From an uncultured Eubacteriales bacterium (GTDB lineage: Bacteria; Bacillota; Clostridia; Oscillospirales; Oscillospiraceae), in assembly GCA_900546075.1 (NCBI GenBank), contig URBH01000036.1, forward strand, positions 1 through 24,668: a stretch of 24,668 bases of DNA. Reading direction: 5' to 3'. The translations under genes were made by a program, and so were the position numbers. The notes beneath the pieces are model-generated. The model worked only from the letters and a program-made list of their open reading frames with translations. It had not been told where the DNA came from and searched no databases. Position 1 is the first letter of the stretch. Each line of letters opens with the position of its first letter. This document shows, piece after piece, positions 15,696 through 22,525 of this stretch.

Positions 15696-15864
15696 ATACT
15701 AGTTTTCAATAAAACGGTTAAAAACCGTTTTATTCGGCTGCTGTTTCAGCAGCCAGCGGCGTAGCCGCAAAAAACGTAAGTCCATACATTTCTCGCCGCC
15801 ACCGGCGGCCTGCGAAGGATTCGCAGGATAAAATGGTGTTAACCATTTTATCGAGAAATAGTAT
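15696..15864. repeat. 169-bp palindromic element of six adjacent hairpins with imperfect terminal inverted repeats (MITE-like or structured RNA)
   Basis: Six hairpins follow almost without spacer: 15708-15734 (12-bp stem), 15736-15754 (8 bp), 15756-15768 (5 bp), a 26-nt linker, 15795-15809 (6 bp), 15809-15827 (8 bp) and 15827-15852 (11 bp). Five of the loops are 3 nt and one is 4 nt. The order mirrors itself (AT-rich, GCTG-type, GCGGC / GCCGCC, CCTGCG, AT-rich). The ends, 15696-15721 and the reverse complement of 15839-15864, match at 22 of 26 positions (ATACTA.TT...ATAAAA.GGTTAA). Where the arms differ inside a stem, C-G is replaced by T-A so pairing is kept. TGA flanks both ends. There is no reading frame inside. 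It is either a non-autonomous palindromic mobile element or a structured RNA upstream of spmA. The rest of the 406-bp gap (15607-15695 and 15865-15925) is T-rich or without clear signals. Confidence 0.85.
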
Positions 15865-15935
15865 GATACAATCGGCGAGGGCTGGCGGCCAGAGAATTTG
15901 CCTCAGCCGAACGTACGGAAAGGGGAGGAATGCCC

Positions 15936-16508
15936 ATGGTCATGAGCTGGATATGGACGGGCATAGTGCTCATAAGCATTCTCTGTGCGCTGGTTCTGGG
16001 CAACGGCGGCGCGCTGGCGGCGGCCACGGTCAGCGGCGCCCAGGCAGGGATACAGCTTGCCCTGTCCATGGGAGGGAGCCTGTGCCTGTGGACGGGGGCG
16101 GGGCGGCTGATGGAGCACGCCGGAATCACCCGGATGCTCTCCCGGCTTCTGCGTCCCCTTCTGCACCGGGTATTTCCCAGCACCAAGGAGGACGCCGCCC
16201 TGGCGGGAAGCCTGAGCGCCAATATCTGCGCCAATTTCCTCGGTCTGGGCAACGCCGCCACCCCCATGGGCATTCAGGCGGCGCAGCGGATGAAGCGGGG
16301 CGGCACCGCCACGGATGAGCTCTGCCGCCTGATCGTGCTGAACACCGCCTCCATCCAGCTGATTCCGGCAAACGTGGCAGCCGTCCGCGGCGCTCTGGGC
16401 TGTGGGACACCCTTCGACATTCTCCCGGCGGTATGGGTCACCAGCTTTTGCTCCGCCGGGCTTGGGGTCACGGCGGCCTGGGTGCTGGGAAAGGTCTGGC
16501 GGAAATGA
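15936..16508 (+). CDS. spmA: Spore maturation protein A (nucleoside recognition/GATE domain membrane protein)
   Basis: The 190-residue integral membrane protein has about five hydrophobic segments and the SpmA sequence SLSANICANFLGLGNAATPMGIQAAQRM near 92-119 followed by LIVLNTASIQLIPANVAAVR. In Bacillus, spmA and spmB are needed for spore core dehydration; the molecular activity is not established. Three in-frame ATG codons occur (15930, 15936, 15942). GGAGG at 15924-15928 is 1 nt from the first and 7 nt from the second, so 15936 is preferred. The stop overlaps the spmB start by 4 bp (ATGA). It marks the organism as a probable endospore former. No sporulation-sigma promoter could be assigned with confidence. 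Confidence 0.93.
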   Translation: MVMSWIWTGIVLISILCALVLGNGGALAAATVSGAQAGIQLALSMGGSLCLWTGAGRLMEHAGITRMLSRLLRPLLHRVFPSTKEDAALAGSLSANICANFLGLGNAATPMGIQAAQRMKRGGTATDELCRLIVLNTASIQLIPANVAAVRGALGCGTPFDILPAVWVTSFCSAGLGVTAAWVLGKVWRK

Positions 16509-17014
16509 CGGATTACATCGTTCCGGTGCTTCTGTTTCTGGCGGCGGCGCTGGCGCTGGGGAAGCGGGAAAACGCCTATGATCTTCTCCTCCAGGGCGGC
16601 GCGGATGGGCTGAAGCTCCTTGTGACCATCCTCCCGGCGCTGGTTCTGCTGCTCACCGCCGTTCACATGCTCCGGGCTTCCGGGGCGGTGGCGCTTCTCA
16701 GCGGTTTTTTCGCTCCGGTTTTTTCCTTCTTCGGCATTCCGCCGGAGACGGCCATGCTTGTCCTCATCCGCCCCATCAGCGGCAGCGCCGCCCTTGCGGT
16801 GGGGGCGGAGCTGATGGCGCAGTACGGCGTGGATTCCCGGATCGGCCGCACGGCGGCGGTGATGCTGGGTTCCACGGAAACAACCTTTTACACCATCAGC
16901 ATCTATTTCGGCGCGGCGGGCATTAAAAAGACCCGCTATACACTGCCTGCGGCACTGTTCGCGGACTTTATCGGCTTTCTCATGGCGTCGTGGACGGTAA
17001 AATGGTTCTTTTGA
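16505..17014 (+). CDS. spmB: Spore maturation protein B
   Basis: The 169-residue membrane protein is a GATE-domain partner of SpmA. Family hallmarks: RPISGSAALAVG near 97-108 and LGSTETTFYTISIYFGAAGIKKTRYTLPAAL near 127-157, with several hydrophobic helices. The longest frame starts upstream inside spmA, but the ATG at 16505 overlaps the spmA stop by 4 bp and gives the usual SpmB N-terminus, so it is chosen; translation is probably coupled. A strong hairpin follows 6 bp after the stop. Confidence 0.94.
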   Translation: MTDYIVPVLLFLAAALALGKRENAYDLLLQGGADGLKLLVTILPALVLLLTAVHMLRASGAVALLSGFFAPVFSFFGIPPETAMLVLIRPISGSAALAVGAELMAQYGVDSRIGRTAAVMLGSTETTFYTISIYFGAAGIKKTRYTLPAALFADFIGFLMASWTVKWFF

Positions 17015-17020
17015 CGAGTT

Positions 17021-17055
17021 CAGGCGCACCCGCAAAGGGTGCGCCTGTGTACTAT
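17021..17055. terminator. Terminator between convergent spmB and the exonuclease gene
   Basis: A perfect 11-bp stem (17021-17031 with 17037-17047, CAGGCGCACCC/GGGTGCGCCTG) and GCAAA loop is followed on the plus strand by a T-rich run with interruptions. It lies 6 bp after spmB and 8 bp beyond the end of the opposite gene. Confidence 0.75.
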
Positions 17056-18048
17056 TTATTCTTCCTTTTTCTCCTGCTTTGCGGCGCTGCTTCTTCTGCG
17101 GCGACGCCGGGGACGGGGCGTTTCCTCCGGGTCGGCCTTTTCCGCACGGCGGGCGTAGGCTTCCGCCGCTTCGGAGGTAGCCTCATAGGTCAGCCGGCTG
17201 ACCCGGGTCAGGCCGTCGGGCTGCTGGGAAAGCCGCACCCGAATGAGGAATTTTCCATGCTCCGGGCAGGCTGCCAAGTCCATATACCGGTGACCGGGCT
17301 GGGAAAACCACCGGGAGCCCAGCATCCGCCCGCCGCAGACGGGACACTTATTCTCCTCCCCGGACATGGCGGCCAGGGCCTCCCGCTTGTCGGCATAGTC
17401 GTAAAATACCTTCCGGGCGATGCAGCCGGGAAGCTCCGCGCCGTGGAAGCCGTTTTCGTGGCTTTTCAGCGCCGCGTCATACTCCCGCGCACCCTTTTTC
17501 AAATCCAGCATGGCGCAGATCAGCGCCGTGTGGTAAGCGTCGCCCAGGGCGTCGTGGGCGGGGCGGGTCGCCTCGATGCTGAACATTTCCATGGCGGTTT
17601 TCAGCGCCTTCTGGGAGGTGGAGCCGTCGGTCTGGGCGTTGAAGATCATCTGGGCGTTGTACCACCTCTCCGTGAACCCTTCGTCCAGGCCGAAAAGCCG
17701 CAGATTTTCCCGAAGAATGCCGATATCGTCAAAGCCCCAGGTCAGAAACACCACATCGTCGCCGCACCATTCCCGGAACTTCCTGATCGCCTCGGGGAAC
17801 GGCACGCCCACATCCCGCAGACGGGCTTCCTTGATGCCGGTGAGCTTGCTGACCCGGCGGTTTAAGTGCCGGTAATACTTGGGCTTTACCATGATCTGGA
17901 ATTCATCCTGAACGAACTGCGCCTCCGAGACCCGGACGGCGCCGATCTGAATGATCTCCCCCCGGATGTCCACGGGCAGCACCTTTTTGGAGGAAGGCGA
18001 CCCCGGCCAGGGCTGGTTCCATTCCATGTCCAATACAATATAATCCAT
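17056..18048 (-). CDS. DEDDh 3'-5' exonuclease (KapD/DnaQ-like) with zinc-ribbon-like and Arg-rich C-terminus
   Basis: The first 190 residues form an exonuclease domain of the DnaQ superfamily with all catalytic residues: D7 and E9 (LDMEWN), D107 in WGFDD, H165 and D170 in HDALGDAYH. It therefore should remove nucleotides from 3' ends of RNA or DNA with two metal ions; the substrate is unknown. After a helical linker, C235 and C238 (CPVC) and C261 with H264 (CPEH) form a plausible zinc-ribbon. The last 25 residues are highly basic (six consecutive Arg) ending in Lys/Glu, suggesting nucleic acid binding. The Bacillus sporulation inhibitor KapD is a relative of the catalytic domain only; the extra C-terminus is not usual there. 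The ATG follows AGAGG by 9 nt. The gene is monocistronic. Confidence 0.88.
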   Translation of the reverse strand: MDYIVLDMEWNQPWPGSPSSKKVLPVDIRGEIIQIGAVRVSEAQFVQDEFQIMVKPKYYRHLNRRVSKLTGIKEARLRDVGVPFPEAIRKFREWCGDDVVFLTWGFDDIGILRENLRLFGLDEGFTERWYNAQMIFNAQTDGSTSQKALKTAMEMFSIEATRPAHDALGDAYHTALICAMLDLKKGAREYDAALKSHENGFHGAELPGCIARKVFYDYADKREALAAMSGEENKCPVCGGRMLGSRWFSQPGHRYMDLAACPEHGKFLIRVRLSQQPDGLTRVSRLTYEATSEAAEAYARRAEKADPEETPRPRRRRRRSSAAKQEKKEE

Positions 18049-18084
18049 CGCGCGTAACCTCTACTGTTTATGATACTACGCGAT

Positions 18085-18114
18085 ATCATAACACACAAAC
18101 CCGGCATCTGTAAA
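18085..18114 (-). promoter_or_regulatory. Candidate promoter of the exonuclease gene
   Basis: On the minus strand, TTTACA (18109-18114) and TATGAT (18085-18090) are 18 bp apart. An inverted repeat TTATGATA...TATCATAA (18068-18075 and 18084-18091) covers the -10 and start region and could be an operator. Confidence 0.5.
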
Positions 18115-18177
18115 CAGGAAGTTGCAAAAGTTCTGAGATTATCCTACGTATCCCCGTTTTCGCGGGGAAAAAGCGCT

Positions 18178-18774
18178 TTAGGTGCGCATCTCCTTCTTGT
18201 CCAGTTCGCCCTCCTGCCATCCGGCGCTTTTGCCGCAGACCGGGCAGGGGTCGCAGGCACGGATACCCTCGTAGGTGTAACCGCAGTTCAGGCAGCGCCA
18301 GCGGATGGGCTCCTGCTTTTCCGTCAGCTCTCCATTGGTCAGCTGCCGCTCAAGGGATTGGAATTGGTTGTAGTGGACGCCCTCGATACGGGCGATCTGC
18401 ATCCACAGCCGTGCCGCGTCGTTGTAGCCCTCCCGCCGCGCCATTTCCGCGAAGCCGGGGTAAACGTCGTCATGCTCGTCCTTCTCCCCGTTGGCGGCGT
18501 AGGCGAGATTTTCCGCCGTGGTTCCCAGCTGGAAGGGATAGCCCGCGCCCACATCCACGTTTTCGGCGCAGCCGCCCAGGCGTTTCAGCATTTTCAGAAA
18601 TTCCTCCGCGTGGACGGTTTCGTTCGCCGCCGTTTCTTCAAAAATTCTCGCAATCCACTCGAAGTTTTCCTTCCGCGCCACCCCGGCGTAGACGGTGTAG
18701 CGGGTTCGCGCCTGAGCTTCCCCGGCGAAGGAACGAACCAGATTTTTCCTGGTTTCCGAATTTGTAAAGTCCAT
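18178..18774 (-). CDS. Rubrerythrin
   Basis: The 198-residue protein reduces hydrogen peroxide in anaerobes with electrons from rubredoxin or ferredoxin. Seen: an N-terminal four-helix diiron domain with ligands E19 (GEAQA), E52-x-x-H55 (ETVH), the second helix pair with E110 and E115 region (FAEMARREGY) and E131-x-x-H134 (EGVH), followed by a C-terminal rubredoxin domain with C161-x-x-C164 and C177-x-x-C180 around a WRCLNCGYTYEG core. The longest frame starts at 18870, but the extra residues run through the terminator of nagB; the ATG at 18774 begins the canonical sequence and has GAAAGGAG at 9 nt. A hairpin-like TTTGC-N10-GCAAA repeat lies over its probable -10 region. It is between convergent-free minus-strand genes and is probably transcribed alone. 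Confidence 0.95.
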   Translation of the reverse strand: MDFTNSETRKNLVRSFAGEAQARTRYTVYAGVARKENFEWIARIFEETAANETVHAEEFLKMLKRLGGCAENVDVGAGYPFQLGTTAENLAYAANGEKDEHDDVYPGFAEMARREGYNDAARLWMQIARIEGVHYNQFQSLERQLTNGELTEKQEPIRWRCLNCGYTYEGIRACDPCPVCGKSAGWQEGELDKKEMRT

Positions 18775-18810
18775 AATTCGAGACTCCTTTCTCTGGAAAG
18801 GATACCCTGT

Positions 18811-18830
18811 TTTGCGGTATAATATGCAAA
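18811..18830 (-). promoter_or_regulatory. Inverted repeat over the likely rubrerythrin promoter
   Basis: TTTGC (18811-18815) and GCAAA (18826-18830) enclose TATTAT (minus strand, 18819-18824), the best -10 candidate; no good -35 was seen. The regulator is unknown; PerR-type control is common for rubrerythrins, but the site does not match a PerR box. Confidence 0.35.
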
Positions 18831-18862
18831 GAAACATCCCGGAACGGCAAGCCGTTCCGGGA
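18828..18862 (-). terminator. Terminator of nagB
   Basis: An 11-bp stem (18837-18847 with 18852-18862, CCGGAACGG-type) and 4-nt loop lies 17 bp after the nagB stop and is followed on the minus strand by a T-rich tract TGTTTCTTT. Confidence 0.8.
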
Positions 18863-18878
18863 CAAAGCATATCGTGTA

Positions 18879-19616
18879 TTACAGCAGATCCTTCACCAGA
18901 GACAGAGCCGCCTCGTCTGCCACCAGGGTAAAGTCGGGGTGCAGCTGGAGAATGGAGCCGGGTGCCTGGGGCTTGATGGGGCCAAAGAAGCAGTCCTTCA
19001 CGGCCTGCGCCTTCTTCTCGCCGTTGACCACCAGCAGAACCCGCTTTGCCTTCATGATGGAGCCGATGCCCATGGTGTAGGCATGGGTGGGAACGTCGTC
19101 CCGGGAAGCAAAGAAGCGGGCGTTGGCGTCGATGGTGGAAGCGGTCAGCGCAACCTTGTTGGTACCCTTGACGAAGGCGTCCGCAGGCTCGTTGAAGCCG
19201 ATGTGGCCGTTGGGGCCGAGACCCAGCAGCTGCAAATCCGCGCCGCCGAAAGCGTCGATGACGGCGTCATACCGGGCGCACTCCGCCTCGGCGTCGGGGT
19301 TCATGCCATTGGGGATGTTGCAGTTATTTTGATCGATATTCACATGATCGAACAGGTTGGTGCGCATAAAGTAAGCGTAGCTCTGGTCATGATCCTTGGT
19401 CAGACCCACGTACTCGTCCAGGTTCACGGTTCTGACCCTGGAGAAATCCAGATCGCCGGCTTCATACTTGGCGATCAGTTCCTTGTAAGTACCCACGGGG
19501 CTGCTGCCGGTGGCCAGACCCAGCACGCAGTCGGGCTTCAGATAAATCTGGGCAGCGATAATATTGGCGGCCTTGCGGCTCACGTCGTTATAATCCTTGG
19601 CGCGAATCAGTCTCAT
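18879..19616 (-). CDS. nagB: Glucosamine-6-phosphate deaminase NagB
   Basis: NagB converts glucosamine-6-phosphate to fructose-6-phosphate and ammonium, opening amino-sugar carbon to glycolysis. The 245-residue protein has LATGSSPVGTYKEL near 34-47 (phosphate loop), the catalytic base D67 in NLDEY, GLGPNGHIGFNEP at 132-144 with catalytic H138 and E143. The residue aligned with E. coli D141 is N136, as in Bacillus-type NagB. The ATG follows AAAGGGG. It stands alone here, without nagA, nagP or a GntR gene, although a link to peptidoglycan amino-sugar recycling is conceivable with the nearby cell-wall genes (inference). Confidence 0.96.
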   Translation of the reverse strand: MRLIRAKDYNDVSRKAANIIAAQIYLKPDCVLGLATGSSPVGTYKELIAKYEAGDLDFSRVRTVNLDEYVGLTKDHDQSYAYFMRTNLFDHVNIDQNNCNIPNGMNPDAEAECARYDAVIDAFGGADLQLLGLGPNGHIGFNEPADAFVKGTNKVALTASTIDANARFFASRDDVPTHAYTMGIGSIMKAKRVLLVVNGEKKAQAVKDCFFGPIKPQAPGSILQLHPDFTLVADEAALSLVKDLL

Positions 19617-19651
19617 TGGTAAAGTTCCCCTTTCGTAATTGACCTGACGGT

Positions 19652-19680
19652 ATTATAGCATTCTTTTCATTTTCTGTACA
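19652..19680 (-). promoter_or_regulatory. nagB promoter
   Basis: On the minus strand, TGTACA (19675-19680) and TATAAT (19652-19657) are separated by 17 bp, 36 bp before the nagB ATG. Confidence 0.65.
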
Positions 19681-19779
19681 GTGCTTTCGATTATTTTAGT
19701 TTATTTTGGTAAATCCATTCGTATTTCCTGCCCCTGTTTTATCTGGCCTTATTTTATATCATAATTTTGGCACTATATT

Positions 19780-19801
19780 TATAGCCAGAACTTGCTATAC
19801 T
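19780..19801 (+). promoter_or_regulatory. Extended -10 promoter overlapped by an inverted repeat, upstream of the ECF S component gene
   Basis: TGCTATACT (-10 TATACT at 19796-19801) is 31 bp before the ATG at 19832. TATAGC (19780-19785) and GCTATA (19794-19799) form a 6-bp inverted repeat with 8-bp spacer that covers the -10, suitable for a repressor. No known riboswitch was recognised in the 215-bp gap. Confidence 0.45.
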
Positions 19802-19831
19802 ACTTTCATACCAATTCGGGAGGTAGTTCAA

Positions 19832-20401
19832 ATGGAAAAGAAAAATACCCTGACCACACGGAAAATCGTATTCACGGCGCTGATGGCGGCCTTGACCGTA
19901 GCCGGTTCCGCGCTTCGCGTCACTCTGCCCCTGGACATTGCGGGAACCACGTCTTTCCATCTGGGCAATATCATGTGCGCCCTCAGCGGCATTCTGCTGG
20001 GTCCCTGGCTGGGCGGTCTGGCCTCCGGCCTCGGCTCTGCCATTTATGATATCATGAACCCGCTGTACATTTCCGAGTGCTGGATCACCTTCCTGACCAA
20101 GGGTGCTTACGGCCTGGTTGCGGGTCTCATCATCCGGGCGGGCGGAAAGAAATGCGGCTACGTCAAGGCGCTTCTCGCCACCCTGGCCGGAGCCTTGACC
20201 TACGCGGCGCTGTACCTCGCCAAGAGCTATTTCTACAGCGGTCTGCTCATCAAGGGTCTGACCCCCGACGCGGCGCTGCTGACCGTCGTCGCCAAACTCC
20301 CCGCCACTGCCTTCAACGCCGTGGTCGCCCTCGTCTTCGCCCCCATCCTCGCGGTGGCCCTTCAGAAGGCGCTGGAGGAAAACCATCTGACGGTGGAATA
20401 A
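19832..20401 (+). CDS. ECF transporter S component (substrate-binding membrane subunit)
   Basis: The 189-residue hydrophobic protein has about six membrane helices and the S-component start TTRKIVFTALMAALTVAGSALRV. The segment SFHLGNIMCALSGILLGPWLGGLASGLGSAIYDIM (41-75) resembles S components of the vitamin and trace-nutrient ECF family. It would bind a substrate outside the cell and dock with a shared energising module (EcfA, EcfA', EcfT), which is not in this window. The specificity cannot be told from sequence. The longest frame starts at 19706, but the ATG at 19832 has GGGAGG 8 nt upstream and begins at the basic cytoplasmic end. A strong terminator follows 12 bp after the stop, so it is monocistronic. 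Confidence 0.85.
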   Translation: MEKKNTLTTRKIVFTALMAALTVAGSALRVTLPLDIAGTTSFHLGNIMCALSGILLGPWLGGLASGLGSAIYDIMNPLYISECWITFLTKGAYGLVAGLIIRAGGKKCGYVKALLATLAGALTYAALYLAKSYFYSGLLIKGLTPDAALLTVVAKLPATAFNAVVALVFAPILAVALQKALEENHLTVE

Positions 20402-20413
20402 CATCAGAATTTG

Positions 20414-20445
20414 CGGGATGCAGAATTTTCTGCATCCCGTTTTTT
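20414..20445 (+). terminator. Terminator of the ECF S component gene
   Basis: An 11-bp stem (20414-20424 with 20429-20439, CGGGATGCAGA/TCTGCATCCCG) with a 4-nt loop is followed by six Ts. The T-run overlaps the stop of the opposing M23 gene, so it may also act on that transcript. Confidence 0.93.
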
Positions 20446-21397
20446 ATGGCAGCGCCTTGGGGTATTCTTCCCAGTCCAGGTCGCGGTAGGGATATACCCT
20501 GCCCCAGTCGTTTTCCGTCCGCTGAATGCTGCTCCTGTGGCCGGACAGCAGCCGGACGATATCGTAGACATTGATCCAGATCTCCGAATTGCATTCCTTC
20601 TGGCTCTCGTCGAACACCAGTTCCAAACCGAAGTGCAGATGCACCGTCTCGATATTGTTGACATTTTCCCGGTCGGAATAGCCGGTTCTTCCCATGAAGC
20701 CGATGACGTCCCCCGCCTGCACGGTGTCCCCCTCGGCAAGCCCCGGGGCAAAGGGCGTGTCCTTCTGCAAATGGGCGTAATAATAGTAGCGCCGGCTGTC
20801 AAAGCTGCGGATGCCCACACGCCAGCCGCCGTACCGGTTCCAGCCCATGGCCTCCACCACGCCGCCCTCCACCGCCACAATGGGCGTTCCCTGAGCACCC
20901 ATCAGGTCGTTGCCCAGGTGCTTCCGCCGGAATCCAAAAGAACGCGCCACGCCGAAATCGTCACAGTGACTGTAGCCGTACCCCGCCGCAATGGGGGAAA
21001 ACGCCTTTAAGCCATAGGTCGCCACCCACTGCCCGTCCTTTTCGATGGCGTAGCTGCCCACAAGCCCGCCCAGAACAGCCGTGTACGCCCGGTGATAATA
21101 GTCATAATATTTGTACAGGTCACCCAGCAGCTGTTCCGGGGATTCATCCTTTTTCAAATCGGAAACCGCCTGTTTTACCGAAGCAAGTCCGCACTTCCCC
21201 CCGGTGCGGCAGGCCGCCAGCGCCAATATGTCGATCCAGGAGATGTGCTTTTCCTGCTCGAAGGTCGCAATGTCCTGATCCAGCGCATATTTCATGGACT
21301 CGCAGGACACGTTAAAATCCACCCATTTGATGCTCTCCGCCCGAACCGGCAGCACCAGCATGGGCAGAATCAATATGGACGCCAAAAGCCGTTTCAT
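20444..21397 (-). CDS. Secreted M23-family (LytM) metallopeptidase
   Basis: A 317-residue exported endopeptidase that would cut peptide cross-links of peptidoglycan. Seen: a signal peptide (basic MKR, hydrophobic core, cleavage near PVRA-ES, about residue 20), an N-terminal region of about 130 residues with no recognised domain, and an M23 domain with zinc ligands H160 and D164 (HLGND), the catalytic-site H209 (YAHL) and H253-x-H255 (HLHFG), all intact. LysM or SH3 wall-binding modules are absent. The C-terminus after about 285 is a short acidic/aromatic tail. The ATG follows GGTGAGG. A LytM partner such as SpoIIQ would be inactive or lack part of these residues, so a housekeeping or sporulation hydrolase is equally possible. 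Confidence 0.9.
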   Translation of the reverse strand: MKRLLASILILPMLVLPVRAESIKWVDFNVSCESMKYALDQDIATFEQEKHISWIDILALAACRTGGKCGLASVKQAVSDLKKDESPEQLLGDLYKYYDYYHRAYTAVLGGLVGSYAIEKDGQWVATYGLKAFSPIAAGYGYSHCDDFGVARSFGFRRKHLGNDLMGAQGTPIVAVEGGVVEAMGWNRYGGWRVGIRSFDSRRYYYYAHLQKDTPFAPGLAEGDTVQAGDVIGFMGRTGYSDRENVNNIETVHLHFGLELVFDESQKECNSEIWINVYDIVRLLSGHRSSIQRTENDWGRVYPYRDLDWEEYPKALP

Positions 21398-21415
21398 ATC
21401 CTCACCTCTTGGGTT

Positions 21416-21444
21416 AGAATATGAAGCGGCCGATTTTTTATCAA
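21416..21444 (-). promoter_or_regulatory. Promoter of the M23 peptidase gene
   Basis: On the minus strand TTGATA (21439-21444) and TATTCT (21416-21421) are 17 bp apart, 18 bp before the ATG; it lies just after the dusB stop. Confidence 0.65.
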
Positions 21445-21459
21445 TGGAAAAAATTGACG

Positions 21460-22425
21460 TTACGTTAAATCCCGCACTACGTCCTTCGCCACCCGGTAAA
21501 TATCCTCCATGGTGGTCAGAGACGAGATTTGATTTTTATAGTATCCGCTGTGAGGGACGCCCTTTAAGTACCAGGCAAAGTGCTTCCGGGCTTCCAGGCA
21601 GGCAATGTGTTCGCCGTGGTCTTCCTCGGCAAGTTGGAACTGCCGCACCGCCACCGCCACCCGGTCTTTGAGACAGGGGCGTCCGGGGTAGCTTTCCCCG
21701 GCGAGAGCGGCGTTGACCTCCTCAAAAATCCAGGGGTCACCGAACACACTCCGGCCGATCATCAGTCCGTCCGCGCCGGTGCGTTTCAGGCACCGTACCG
21801 CCGCCTCGCCGCCGGTAATATCCCCGTTGGCAATGACGGGGATGGCCAACTGCTCCTTGACCTTGCGGATGGCGTCCCAGTCGGCGGTGCCGCTGTAGAG
21901 CATACTCCGGGTGCGCCCGTGTACCGCCACCATGGCCGCACCGCTGTCCTCCATACGCCGGGTAAAGTCCAGCACGTTGATGCTGCCCTTGTCCCAGCCC
22001 AGGCGGCATTTGACCGTAACGGGCACGTCCACTGCCTTGACCACGGTCTCCACGATCTTCCCCGCCAGCTCCGGCGTGCGCATCAGGCCGCAGCCGTCGC
22101 CGTTGTTCGCCACCTTGGGCATGGGGCAGCCCATGTTGATGTCCAGAAAGTCGCAGCCGGAAATTTCCAGCGCCAGCCGCGCCCCCTCCGCCATGGTGTC
22201 CGGGTCGTTGCCGAAAATCTGTGCGCCGCAGACGCTGTCCGGATTTTTCCGGAGCAGTTTGGCGCTTTTGGAATCCCGGTACACCAGCGCCCGGGAGGAC
22301 ACCATTTCCGTCACGGTGACGCCCGCCCCCAGCTCGGCGCAGACGGTGCGGAAAGCCCAGTCCGTGACCCCGGCCATGGGCGCAAGGAACACGGGGTTAT
22401 TCACTTCGATCGTTCCGATTCGCAA
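21460..22425 (-). CDS. dusB: tRNA-dihydrouridine synthase DusB
   Basis: A flavoenzyme that reduces uridine to dihydrouridine in tRNA with NAD(P)H. The 321-residue protein has an FMN-binding TIM barrel: PVFLAPMAGVTD near 11-22, NMGCPMPKV at 97-105 with catalytic C100, HGRTRSMLYSG at 169-179, NGDI at 200-203 and GADGLMIGR at 217-225, then a helical C-terminus (HFAWYLKG near 280). DusB fits best among Dus families. Start: the longest frame begins with TTG at 22524, but this upstream part has no family resemblance. A TTG at 22425 gives the canonical RIGTIEVNNPVFLAPMAG N-terminus, and GAGGTGA (22431-22437), a perfect anti-16S match, lies 5 nt upstream. GTG at 22434 is an alternative but leaves no good site. 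Confidence 0.92.
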   Translation of the reverse strand: MRIGTIEVNNPVFLAPMAGVTDWAFRTVCAELGAGVTVTEMVSSRALVYRDSKSAKLLRKNPDSVCGAQIFGNDPDTMAEGARLALEISGCDFLDINMGCPMPKVANNGDGCGLMRTPELAGKIVETVVKAVDVPVTVKCRLGWDKGSINVLDFTRRMEDSGAAMVAVHGRTRSMLYSGTADWDAIRKVKEQLAIPVIANGDITGGEAAVRCLKRTGADGLMIGRSVFGDPWIFEEVNAALAGESYPGRPCLKDRVAVAVRQFQLAEEDHGEHIACLEARKHFAWYLKGVPHSGYYKNQISSLTTMEDIYRVAKDVVRDLT

Positions 22426-22439
22426 TGCCCTCACCTCAT

Positions 22440-22480
22440 CCGCAGGGAAAATTTCCCTCTGGGCGGGCACTTCGCCGCCC
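22440..22480 (-). other. Hairpin-forming leader of dusB
   Basis: In the 100-bp gap before dusB, the minus strand can form GGGCGG/CCGCCC (6-bp stem, 8-nt loop) and then AGGGAAATTTTCCCT (7-bp arms around one base), just upstream of the GAGGTGA site. No known riboswitch was recognised. Confidence 0.35.
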
Positions 22481-22525
22481 GCAGCAATATGGGGGATTGT
22501 ATCACAGATCGGGTCGTTTCGCAAC

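Noticed and set aside
15696..15864. CRISPR array or tandem direct repeat
   Set aside because: The units are inverted hairpins of different sequence with no spacers of uniform length and no direct repeats.
16433..16504. Upstream start for spmB inside spmA
   Set aside because: The residues before 16505 are an out-of-frame reading of the spmA end; the ATGA overlap start matches the SpmB family.
18151..18168. Terminator after rubrerythrin (TCCCCG/CGGGGA hairpin)
   Set aside because: The stem is only 6 bp and on the minus strand the T-run precedes it, so it does not meet the layout of an intrinsic terminator.
18775..18870. Longer rubrerythrin N-terminus
   Set aside because: The extra 32 residues run back into the nagB terminator and have no family similarity; ATG at 18774 has GAAAGGAG upstream.
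19617..19831. Riboswitch upstream of the ECF S component
   Set aside because: No aptamer motif for thiamine, riboflavin, cobalamin or similar was recognised by eye in this gap, so none is claimed; a covariance-model scan would be needed to exclude it.
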